Part shown: positions 36,438 to 47,200 of the stretch, one piece after another
Position numbering within the stretch: the stretch's first letter is position 1
How the letters are laid out: the number at the start of each line of letters is the position of its first letter
NCBI RefSeq assembly: GCF_964355755.1
Contig: NC_092676.1
Coordinates: 25,092,288 to 25,156,287, forward strand
Origin: Antedon mediterranea
Taxonomy: Eukaryota > Echinodermata > Crinoidea > Comatulida > Antedonidae
Length of the DNA: 64,000 bases
Direction of reading: 5' to 3'
Position numbers and translations under genes: made by a program
Notes under the pieces: generated by a model
The model's input: only the letters and a program-made list of their open reading frames with translations
Told to the model about the DNA's origin: nothing
The model's database searches: none

Positions 36438-37093
36438 ATGGCTTCTTGTATAACCACATTTGCTATCGTTGCATTGGCAGTACTTGCTCTTTCTCGCCAG
36501 AGTATCGCAGTGCCCGCAACCAGTAATCCGCTACAAGTAGCGGCAACCTTTTTGGATGCAAGTGGTAAGTTACAGTATGTTTACCTTTCTCTGCCTATTT
36601 TCATCAGGCCTAAAATCGCGCCTAGAGGCCCATAAATAGGCCTAGGCCTAGGGCGTAATTTAATTTACAATATAAATTTGTTAGGCCTAATAACAAAAGT
36701 ATTAAATATTTCTACACAGATTGTGAACTATTCGCAAACAGACGTCGCTTGCTACACAACATCGAACCTTTCGCGTCAGACAGTACGGATACCTGCTACG
36801 AAATGCTATCCAGCGTAGTGGTGACGCCAAATGGTAACTATCGTCGGCAAGACTGGAACGCACTGAAGTCTTTTGTGGCAAACAAGAATCCAATAATTTC
36901 AAACAGTAAGTATGGGGCACCATAAGTAGCAAAATGTACATATCATTTTACACAGCCACACATTTGCTGCGTATGGCGCCCCATAAATAAGGACCGGTTT
37001 TTCTTTCCCAATAGACAGACAAACTAAACCAGTAATTCTTCATGATTTTATTCTTTTTCAGTGCTGTCGGTGATGCCCGTATCTCTTGAGTAA
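36438..37093 (+). CDS. Small secreted protein or peptide precursor, family unknown
   Basis: Three exons (36438-36564, 36720-36905, 37062-37093) with phase 1 junctions and clear GTAAG..CAG sites give 114 residues. A signal peptide covers ~1-24 (core TTFAIVALAVLALS, likely cut near QSIA). The mature part has only two cysteines, DCELFANRRRLLHNIEPFAS..DTCYEML, which would close a 25-residue disulfide loop containing an RRR site. It ends NMLSVMPVSLE. A poly(A) signal AATAAA follows at 37238-37243. This is the only plus-strand gene in the window. I do not recognise the family; a hormone, neuropeptide precursor or host-defence peptide are all possible. The main support is splice and phase coherence plus the signal peptide. 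Confidence 0.65.
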
Positions 37094-37237
37094 GACGACC
37101 ATCGATAGGCGGTCAACAATGACCCAAGGATCAACAAGGATTACAAAACTAATTAGGCCCTAGGCCTAAAAAAAAAAACAACTTTCTATTTTAGAAAAAG
37201 TTAAGCTTAAATTTGATAAATTGTGATTTCTGGAAAT

Positions 37238-37243
37238 AATAAA
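37238..37243 (+). terminator. Polyadenylation signal of the small secreted gene
   Basis: AATAAA lies 145 nt after the stop codon at 37093, followed by a T-rich GTGTTATTTTGG stretch. The position is usual for a short 3' UTR. Confidence 0.5.
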
Positions 37244-37319
37244 TTGGAAATAGTGTTATTTTGGTTACGATGGACCTTTATTTTTGTTTGTAGGATCGAG
37301 CTGAGTGAAAAAATTTCCG

Positions 37320-37506
37320 CATGCTTGGTTCCCACGAGGACAAAACGCAATGACGTCGTAGACGCAGTTCAGAGGTCCCAATTTCCCCGAAATTTGAGAG
37401 TTTTCCCGATTTTCTCCGAATTTTAATGCAGGTCCCCGCCTCCTTACATTTATCGCGTCGCGTGACAGTGACGCGCGCTAAGGTCCCTTGCGTTGCGTCC
37501 AAGCAT
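37320..37506. mobile_element. MITE family C, degraded copy
   Basis: The left end is ATGCTTGGTTCCCACGAGGA and the right end TGCGTTGCGTCCAAGCAT. It immediately precedes a second family C copy. Confidence 0.65.
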
Positions 37507-37531
37507 AGTCAATATTGACTATGGTCCAAAT

Positions 37532-37680
37532 GAAGCTTGGTTCCCACTAGGACGCAACGCAAGCAAGTTGACCAATGACAAACGACAGTTCGAATAATTC
37601 ATCGTTTGTGATTGGTCAAATCCGTTACTATACGTTGCGTTACGTCGTTGTGTTACGTCTCTAGTGGGAACCACGATTAA
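37532..37680. mobile_element. MITE family C copy
   Basis: The ends are AAGCTTGGTTCCCACTAGGA and TCTAGTGGGAACCACGATTAA. The body has CAATGACAAACGACAGTTCG and its complement-like CGTTTGTGATTGGTCAAAT, making a near-hairpin. Confidence 0.8.
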
Positions 37681-38171
37681 GAATCAAGCTTTCAGTTGTG
37701 CTGACTTTCCAGTGGTGGAGTAATTAGATCGACAGAACAAACAAAGAAACAACAAATATTTATAAAGCTATTACATAATTTATTTAATCAGATTAAAGCA
37801 GATTTTAAACAATTTTATTTTACCATAAATTCATATTATTATAAACCATAAAAAGATAATTATTCTTAAATGTAACACATTTTAATTATCAATAGCATCG
37901 GAACACAGAACATTTATCCGGACACGGACCGCGTACGCTTGTGTAAAATGCGTATTTGTTAGGCAAGATAAAATATATATTAAATAATATTTGTGACCTA
38001 TTGAAGTACAGCAACAAAAAAATTGCATTTAAAAGTAAATGGGAATAAGTAAAACAAAAATGGGAGTACACCCACGTGGGTGATGACGTAAGTACGAAAA
38101 TCTCACTCACTTTTACTACTAGTGACCACATAGACAATATACAAAAGCTAATAGTTAATATCAAGGTGTGT

Positions 38172-38575
38172 AAAGGCCCATTTACACTAGGGCGATAACG
38201 ATCGACGATAAATAGATAAACATAGATTTTTGTTGGATAAAATGAAAGAAATTAGAACAGGTTTCTTTCTAGAACTATAGGATAATCATGTCTGCTGTAT
38301 TGAATAAAAATTTTATTTTTGAAAATCCAATCAAATGACGTCATGATCAATAAAAACAATAAAATCGTTGTATTGTAACGATACTATTGCTCTTACTAAT
38401 CATGACGTCATTTGATTTGACGTGTGGTTATATTATTTTCATCAAAAGGCAACATAGATGATAATCCTGTAGTTCTAGGATGAAAACTTTCTAAAATTCT
38501 TTTGTTTTAGGTATGAAAATTGCATATTTATCTTTTTATCGTCGATCGTTATCGCCCTAGTGTAAATGGGCCTTT
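38172..38575. mobile_element. MITE family D, full-length copy
   Basis: AAAGGCCCATTTACACTAGG then GCGATAACGATCGACGATAA on the left is matched by TTATCGTCGATCGTTATCGC then CCTAGTGTAAATGGGCCTTT on the right. This is a ~40-bp perfect inverted repeat over 404 bp with no coding frame. Confidence 0.88.
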
Positions 38576-38913
38576 ATGCTTTTTGGACATTACTATCAAT
38601 ACTACAGTGTATACAATATAAGGCAGCAAGTTTCCGTCAAGCAACCTGTGACGGTACATAATTCGAAAAGAGATATAGAATAGAGATCCGCGTACACTTT
38701 TTTCGGATACGACTCGAGGCTAATTTCATTGCAGCAAAATGTATTTATAACTCAGAAATTCGAAATTTAAACTAAATACAAACATATATTTGTCATTAGA
38801 CATTAATACCATATAACTTTTACAAGAAAAGTTTTCGACGATATTTTGGGAAGGCGAACAACAAACACAAATGCGCAGTGTATATTTGCAGTGAGTGGAC
38901 CTACCTTTTCTCT

Positions 38914-39061
38914 AATGCTTTGTTCCCACTAGAGACGCAACACATCAACGCACCGTAAAGGATTTGACCAATCACAAGCGATCTACTAATTCGAACTGTC
39001 GCTTTTTATTGGTCAACACACTACGTATTTGCGTTGTGTCATAGTGGGAAGCTAAGCTTAA
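38914..39061. mobile_element. MITE family C copy
   Basis: The ends are AATGCTTTGTTCCCACTAGA and TCATAGTGGGAAGCTAAGCTT, with inverted internal segments. Confidence 0.7.
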
Positions 39062-39300
39062 CCGACCGTCCGTATTCATATAAATCGCGATGCACCTTTA
39101 AAAAGATGTCATAGTAAAAAAATATATAATTACCTTACAATAATATTATATACAGTGAGTGAAATATAGGGAAAAGCACCCAATAATTAATTTGCATATA
39201 CATGCGATATTAAATATAATTTGCATACAATATGCAAATATGTACTTCAAAATAAATTACTGTGTACAAATGAGATTCCAGATCATAAAAATAAACAGTT

Positions 39301-39410
39301 AAACTCTGTCTAACTATCAAACTTTATGTGACAAAAAATGTGATGTCCACATATAATATGACATAATGATTTTTTTTGTAAAACTAGTTTGATAGTGTAG
39401 GCAGAGCTTT
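39301..39410. mobile_element. MITE family A, shortened copy
   Basis: AACTCTGTCTAACTATCAAA on the left and TTTGATAGTGTAGGCAGAGC on the right, with a deleted core. Confidence 0.75.
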
Positions 39411-39708
39411 AGCAAAATGAGATATAACTCCTAAAATAGTGTGTGAACATTATATAATAATATAATAAATAATAATGAATAATTTTTATTCTGAATTAAG
39501 TAAATCTGTAACAGACTTTTTAAAAAATAAATAAATGAAAATGGAAACAATATGGCAAGAGAAATGTTTGATGAATAAAAGATTCATGTCAAGACTGACC
39601 CACCAGCAGACTTTGGTGTTGGCAATAACCAAATTGGGTATTTTATTTTAAAGATGTGTCCCTTTTATACATCCTGTCAAAAACAAAATATTTATGAATA
39701 CATGCATA

Positions 39709-40256
39709 TTAAAGATGTATTGTCCCTTTGACTAATTCCAATAAAATTAAAAATTTTATATTTCGAAAAAAAGTGGGTCATTTTGAAGTATCATAACAGT
39801 TATTAACTTTCACCTAAAATTAGTCGAAAAAAAATCATTTAACTGAAATACAGACGTTTTTTTGTTCAAAAAATAACTTCCAGTCAAAGTTTTCGATCAA
39901 AACATATCTCATAATGCAACACGCTTGTTTGGCTACTCTGTATGCATAATCATAAAATTTCCTAGCGATCTGTGTGAAAACACCTTCTCAACCGTGACGG
40001 GTGTTAAACAATCCTAATTAGCATCATGCATAATGCATACTTGTGGTTTGAAATCTTTGTTTACTTTTGCTCGCGACGATTTTCCAGACGAAATGTAATT
40101 TATTTAATTTACCTGTTAATTACGCATAACTTATTGTTTTTGGCTCAAATTTTCGACTTAAAGTGAATAACTTTAATATTACTTTGATATGGCCAATTTA
40201 AATTTAGAATATTTTGACCTTCATTTTTTGTGTTTCAAGGGACAATACATCTTTAA
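39709..40256. mobile_element. TTAA-type MITE (family B), full length
   Basis: It starts TTAAAGATGTATTGTCCC and ends GGGACAATACATCTTTAA, both with TTAA. Its internal sequence closely follows 35434-35990 and 56780-57314. Confidence 0.85.
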
Positions 40257-40609
40257 TAATTCAGTTAAAATTGAATACATAAATATTTTACAATGTAAAG
40301 TTACATATTTTGGTATTCATAATAAGTACAAAGTTAAATTCTAAATACTGTATAAAATAGTGATTTTTACTTACAACTATGTAAAAATAGACTTAATCTA
40401 CAAATGCTGAGACAATGATGTTATTGTTTGAAGGCTTCAATGGTGTAAGATGTATATTATCAAATGCTTAAATGTATAATACTGTACATTTTTCCTCCAA
40501 CATACTGTATCTACTCAAGAAACCCAATTATGCCAATTAATTTTACCATGTCAATTATGTTTTTCCGGTATATACAGTAGTTATCATGGAAGTATATAAT
40601 CTAGCTATA

Positions 40610-40740
40610 ATGTTAAATAAAGACATATTGTCCCCCTGAAAAAATAATTGTTTTAATTTAAAGGAAAAAATAGTCAAATTGGCTGCCAGTTAATGAGTTT
40701 TTAGTTGAATTTAATCGTTTGCTTTGTCTTTTTACGTGTG
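40610..40740. mobile_element. Family B fragment (one end)
   Basis: TAAAGACATATTGTCCCCCT is a mutated family end. It is followed by AAATAGTCAAATTGGCTGCC, which is the inverse of the internal text at 33920-33950. Confidence 0.5.
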
Positions 40741-40904
40741 TATTGCCCTGGTGTTAAACTGACCAATCATAGTAATCAAATAGCACGCAAACTATGCTTT
40801 CTCCCGAGATTTCACAAAGTTTGTGTGTGTGAAAACATGTAGTAAGTCGGGAGATCAAACCTGTTTACAAATTGTAACAATTTATGCAGATGTGAAAAGG
40901 TATT

Positions 40905-41045
40905 AAGCTCTGTCTGCACTATCAAACTAGTTTGACAAAAAGAGTGTGATGTGCCCAAATATGGTAGTGATATGTCTAAATATAGTAATGATATGACATC
41001 ATCATGTCCATATATGGGCAAAGTTTGATAGCGTAGACAGAGCTT
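40905..41045. mobile_element. MITE family A copy
   Basis: It starts AAGCTCTGTCTGCACTATCA and ends TTTGATAGCGTAGACAGAGCTT. It lies 170 bp beyond the stop codon of the Rab11-FIP gene, so it may be within its 3' UTR. Confidence 0.82.
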
Positions 41046-41214
41046 TAGACTATTATTAAATCTTCAAAATTGAATTCTCTTTTCTCCCATTCAATGCCAT
41101 GGCTTCATTTTCCACCATCATAGTAAGACAGCATCATCTAATATAAAGGTCTGTTTAGTATTATTTTGCATCTAAAAACTTTTATGAACATCCATTGTAT
41201 CTGTTTAGCGCCCT

Positions 41215-44200
41215 CTAGTAGTCATCATCGAGGTCTCGGTTGAGTAAATTTGGATTCTGTACGATAACTCTTAGTAGGAGAGTGTTGAGGTAGTCTTGTG
41301 TTTCTCGTAAACATTTTGACTGTTGATGTAACTGCTCTTCAAGATCTAAAACTTTTGTAGCCAAGTCCTAAGAAAAAAATATAAACAAAATAACATGTAA
41401 ATAAATGTACAGTATTATTAAGCTCTGTCTACATTATTGATCTTTATGTGACAAAAAATGTGATGTGTCCAAATATGGATACTTTTTTTTATTCTCGCTT
41501 TAGGGAAATTGCTAAGGATAACCATAAGTGAATTCATTCACTATCCTTCCATAAAGGTGGCAATCCCATTCATAAGACAAACATATGCACAAGAAGCTCT
41601 ACATAAACAAAGTCTTATTACAAGTCTTTGGGAGTGGAGTTGTAATTTGTCCTGACATATGACATATGAACCCAGGACCCTTGGATTGGTAGCCAAGCAG
41701 CATCATAACCATTAAGCCACAACTCCACTCCAAACGATGTCATATCACTATTTGGGTGCATCACACTTTGTTGTCAAACTAGTTTGATAGTGCAGAAGGA
41801 GCTTCAAAGAAATTCTAAACTGCATAGTAATATACTGAATACTGTATTAATTAATTATGAATCAATAAAGATGAGGAAACCTGTGAGAATGAGAAAAATT
41901 CACCCAAACTAAGATTTAAAGTCAGAATCTATTAAGGCCCATTTACACTAGGTTGATAAGGGCAACATAAATGGTTATCTTATAATTCTAGATGAACAAT
42001 TTTTAAAATTATTTTGTAATGCAAGAAAAATTCATTATTAGGGAGGTTTCGCAATCTTACGAATACGATAACGAAAACGGATACGTCACTCACACGTATT
42101 CGTTTTTCGTAAGCCAGTAAAAATCTGTTTCGCATGGCAACGAAATATTGAGGGCGCCTCCCAAAATGACTGCGGTAAATGTGAGGGAAGCGCAGGTACG
42201 TGTTGCTTGGTGCTTGGCTGCCTAGGCCTAGCATAACATCAAAGCGAGTGAAGCCTTTAAAAATTGCTATTTATCAAAATTTACCTGGCATTTTAGTAAA
42301 TTACTTTAGTAAATTACTTTCAATAAAAGTATAATTATATTATAATCATGAATCATTCCTGATTCAAATGCAAAATGTGCAAAATAGATCAAAAACTATA
42401 CTCGTTTTGTAGTTACGAATATGACTGGTGATATTTGTCAACACGAATACGCTTTACGAATATGAAATGGGGATCAGCTCAAAAGTTTCACAAATGTGTG
42501 ACGTATCCGTTTTCGTTATCGTATTCGTAAGGTTGCGAAACCTCCCTATTATCTATTTATCGTCGACTGTTATCGTCCTAGTGTAAATGTTTATATTGAT
42601 AGATATATAAGACAAAGGTAAATATATACCTTTATTTTCTTAAATAAATTTAATCTAATCAAATCGTCATATAATAACTGTGGGTATTTGATGTACAACT
42701 ACAATTTCAGGTTATATTTCAGATGGGCATAATTTAATGTGAACAACCATTTATCATGGTTCACACCACATGTGGTTTAGCATTATATTAATTTAATGTG
42801 TATGATCCAGTGTGATTTATCAAAGGTGATTTAGCATTTTTTTAAATTATAATGTGAACCATATTTTCATTTAATCCTGTATTTTTATCAAAGGTGATTT
42901 AGCATTTTTATAAATTATTGGAACCACATTTTTTGTTTTAATTCAGTATGATTTATCATGAGTCTCTGGGAGATAAAAGTATTCAATATTATGCTGTTTA
43001 ACAGACAGTGCTCTGTACTTACAATCACAAAAGGCTCTATTCTTTATTATAGTTCTGTAATAGTGTTGGAATTTCTATACTGATATAGAATTCGATATGA
43101 TTGTACTAACTGTATATTTAAGCCAGTGGGCTTGCTTTCGAGGTGGGCCTCTGATTTTCGAGGTTTTACAGTATTTTTGTGGAAAACAAATATTACAATC
43201 AGGGACAAGCCCTCTGGAAGTAATACTTGTGTAAGGGCATGTGGCGCAGTGTGTTGGATGTTTGACTACTGATCATGAGATTGAGGTTCGAATCCAACTC
43301 TCGCCGCATTGCTTGTATCCTTAGGCAAGATATTTTACTTACGCTTGCCTCTCTCCACCCAGGTGTATAAATGGGAACCCGGTTAGATCAAGACACAAGT
43401 CTGCGCTTATTACTAGCTGCATTATGGGAGTATGTTTCCATACGTATTTGATCAGGAAAAAATGACTGGGGTAATAATGTTCAGCGGTTAGAGGTTTCTC
43501 AACATTAGGCATTATATAAATCCAGGATATTATTATTATTATTAAGAAATTATACACTTACCTCTTTTGACATGTTTTCAAATCTTGCCATAGGAGATGA
43601 AACTGTTTTGGGTTTGCGATACGGACGGGTCGGAACTTTAACACTATAACCAGAATTGATGCTTCCGTCAATATTTATTATCACAGGTTTAGGCTCAGCT
43701 GGTGATGTCATCTCGGGCACTTCTGGTTTCGGAGCACCATTTGGTGAAGGTGTCCTAGACATCTCAAATACAGATGTGTTTGTCGGTGACGTCGAGGCAG
43801 CTCTCTTTTCTTCCATCTTGCCCTTTGCTATGTCCGAATCGGTAGTATCACTTCCATATCTTGCTGACCTTACAGGTGACCTATTGGGTTGGGTCTGCTT
43901 GACCAGTGTTGTCTCTATAGGCAATGCTCTTGTGGGTGAGTTTCTTGGTGGTTTGACAGGCGGTGTCCTAATTGGTGAATCTGGAAAGGATTTCTCAGAT
44001 GACATTTCTGATTGGACTTCTGGTGTCTTTACTGGTGTCTTCTCAGATGGCACGGTTACTGGCTCTGGTTTATTTTTGGCAGGAATTGATAGTTGTGCAC
44101 TTGGTTGATCTGAGCTATGAAACGAGTGCCGGAATTTGGCTAAATTAAAAAGACAAAGAAAATAAGTTAATAATAATAATTTGTCAGTGAACGTTCTTCC

Positions 44201-47200
44201 AATCGCATGGTTCAATCCTGACCTAGTGCCAGGGTTGTAACTCACAACTCTTTCAAGTCCACTCCCTAAGCCTCAAATGAGAAATACTATAAAAAAGAAG
44301 GCATTTATTACTTACCATCTCTTTGTACATGTTTCTTCTCAGTGTTTTCATCAACGGAAACTAATTTTCGATGTGGTAATGTTTGGTAACTTCTGTAATA
44401 CGCACTTTCTGATGACGATCTTCTGCGGTTAGCAATACTACCCACATCCTCGTCTTCAACCTCTAGTTCGCTCGTCTCTGTTTTTAACGAGTCTGCGTGA
44501 CCTTTCTTACTGTGATTGGGATCAACATGATAGCTGGACTTAGTGGCTGGACTTGTTGTGTTTGGGTCAATATTTGCATACGGCATGGACAGTCTGCGAT
44601 GAGCAGGGGCGTACTTTGCCAGACGTCGTCGTTGAGTTGGGGGCGTCCTTATCTGTGCCTTGTTCAAGTCGTTTACAGATGGTACAGATAATGTTTTTTT
44701 AACAAATTTCTATATTTAATAAAAATAAATAAAAAATCATGACTATTTTTTTTAATGATATACCATTATTACAAACCACAGTTTAATTTCCTTAATATGA
44801 AATATAGCTTTACTAACAAAACGTATGACATCATCTAACTGGAAATGATTTTTGCAGAGAATATGACTAATAAAATAGTTATTCAAATTGATTTTTATTC
44901 CATCTGTTAAAATAGTAAATACAGAACTGGAAACAACTCCTTTCCTGGCAGAGGAACTCCCTGTTGTGTGGAAACCCTTTCATTGATGTGTGGAACTTCT
45001 TCTCTGCTGTTTGCGATATAGTTTGTGGTAGATTGATTGAACAGCCCAAGAAAGGTACCATCACTGTCCTATGGTATATTTCATTGAGCTTTCGGACAAG
45101 ATAGTTCAAATGCACATTTTACTAGCAGTATCACACAAAGTAATTGCGCAAATTATATAAATTTAAAATCATTAAACCATTAGGGGGTGGGACTAAAAAA
45201 TGATTGGTAAGCATATATATTATATATAAGTAAAACCTTATCTGAACTGGTTAGAGAGAGGCCAACTACAAGACCAAAAGTCAATACTGGGACTATACCA
45301 GGGGATATGCCAGTTTGTGAAATTATACATAAAGTAGGAGACCAGAAGTGGGACTATACCCAAGGAAATATGGTATATAGAAAATAAAGTTATTTTACTC
45401 AATTAGTTGAGTAATATTCTATGTATCGCCAAAACTCATCCTACCAAATCTTCCGGTGAGAATAATCATATACCTAATTACATTCCATGTTGGAACATGT
45501 AATAAATATAGAAATCCCCACATCCCACCCCCTGCTGTGACAGGTTTAAAATATTATTATAAATTCTGTAAGTTACTCTAGTTGTACTGCCTCCCCCTGC
45601 TGTGACTTACCGGATCAGATTTTGGTATAGACTTCGGTACTGGTTCACTTTGTTTCATCTCCAGCTGAGGCTTACTGCTATTCTCCGCTGATGACTGCTT
45701 TTCTTTCTTTGGATCTGAAATACCAATGAATTAATTAATCATTTAAATTTCTAGAAATTTTGATTTCAAAATAACCTATTGGACATGTAAGGAAATTCTA
45801 TTTTAAAGGGTTTTTCACAGTCCGGCACCTGAAAAAGAACGTTAATTTTTTGGTTTTAACGCGGCAACGTGCATATATCGTTTGGGGCATTGACGCATGG
45901 AGCATCGTGAAAACGAACTATGACAGGTGTGAAAAACCAAAGTGGGGTTTAGTCGCTATATTTTAGAAATAATTAGGAAATTTAGTTATAGAAAATGTTA
46001 ATGCATTCGAACAGGGAAAAAATCATTGCCAGACTCCTTTTATCTATATAATATATGTTGTTTTTTTAATTGGACATTAAGGAGAAGATCTGACTGTATT
46101 TGTTTACAGTATTACCTGCTGTAGTTATTTTACTTTGTACTGTTTTCTTATCGTCTTTTACTTCTCCCTGAGTCTGCTTCATTTTAGCCATGTTCCAGCT
46201 GTGCATTGGGGCGTATGGGTTTAATCCACTTTTCACTTGGATAGTGATTTCTACATCTCCTCTTTCTTTTTTGCTTTTAGCTGACTTTCCTTCTAACTTA
46301 TACCAACTAAATAATAATAGAAACAGTAAATTAAAAAACAAACTACTGTATTACTGTACATTTATTTGAGCGGGAGTTTATTCTACTGATTTTGTAGTGG
46401 TGGGGAGGGGCAAAGGGAGTGTTTATTCGAAGGGAGGGGGAGTTTCTTCAAATAAATACTATTCAAATAACTCTAATTTAGTAGTGGAACAGTGGTAGTT
46501 CAGTGGAACAATAGGTTGTGATATTCTATGACGTCTGGTGTAGAGATTTCTATAATTTTCCAAGAATGCCTATATCATCATTCCATATTGATAACAACCA
46601 AACAGACATAGCATACAAACAAAACAAAAATATTGTCATTTTATGTCATCCTCTCATTAGTAAACAATACAAGTTAGATGTAAAGTTTACATAATCAGAA
46701 TCACAAAGTGATAATATGTTAATCATTATCAATATAACATGACATGACATTTTAGATGATAATAACATTAACAGATAACATTTTCCAAAATGACATTTTG
46801 TTTGGCTATCATATCTAACTGTCATATTGTCAGACTATCTAAATCATAAAATAAGTACTGTAATAATGTTTGACAACAATTATTTAATTTAAATTTAAAG
46901 ATGTATTGTCCCCAAAAATCCTGAAAAATAAAGATTTATAAATAAGACTTTTAATAGACCATTTTGCAGTTTTAATAAAGTTATTCAATTCCATAGAAAA
47001 AAAACAAAAACAAATAATGATTTCACTTATAAAAAGACAAAATAAACAGTTAAACTTAACCAAAACCCATTGTCTGATAGAAAATTTGAATATTTTTTGC
47101 TTTAAATAATTTTTTTGCCGATCCAATTTTTGGTCAAATTAAATAACTATATTAAGTGAAAATAAATGAAATATTCAACAAACAGATAAAAAAAAATGTT

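Larger units (their letters stand above)
37094..41214. other. Intergenic, mostly DNA-transposon remnants
   Basis: There is no coding signal. More than a third is covered by MITE copies: C at 37320, 37532 and 38914; D at 38172; A at 39301 and 40905; B at 39709 and 40610. The remainder is AT-rich and featureless. Confidence 0.6.

Noticed and set aside
43225-43305. Possible tRNA gene with perfect B box
   Set aside because: A second, partly deleted copy with the same long body and ATT tail occurs at 58226-58425, so it is a SINE head.
43656-44108. 150-codon plus-strand frame
   Set aside because: It is antisense to the large disordered exon of Rab11-FIP, whose frame, splice sites and phase all agree with the minus-strand gene.
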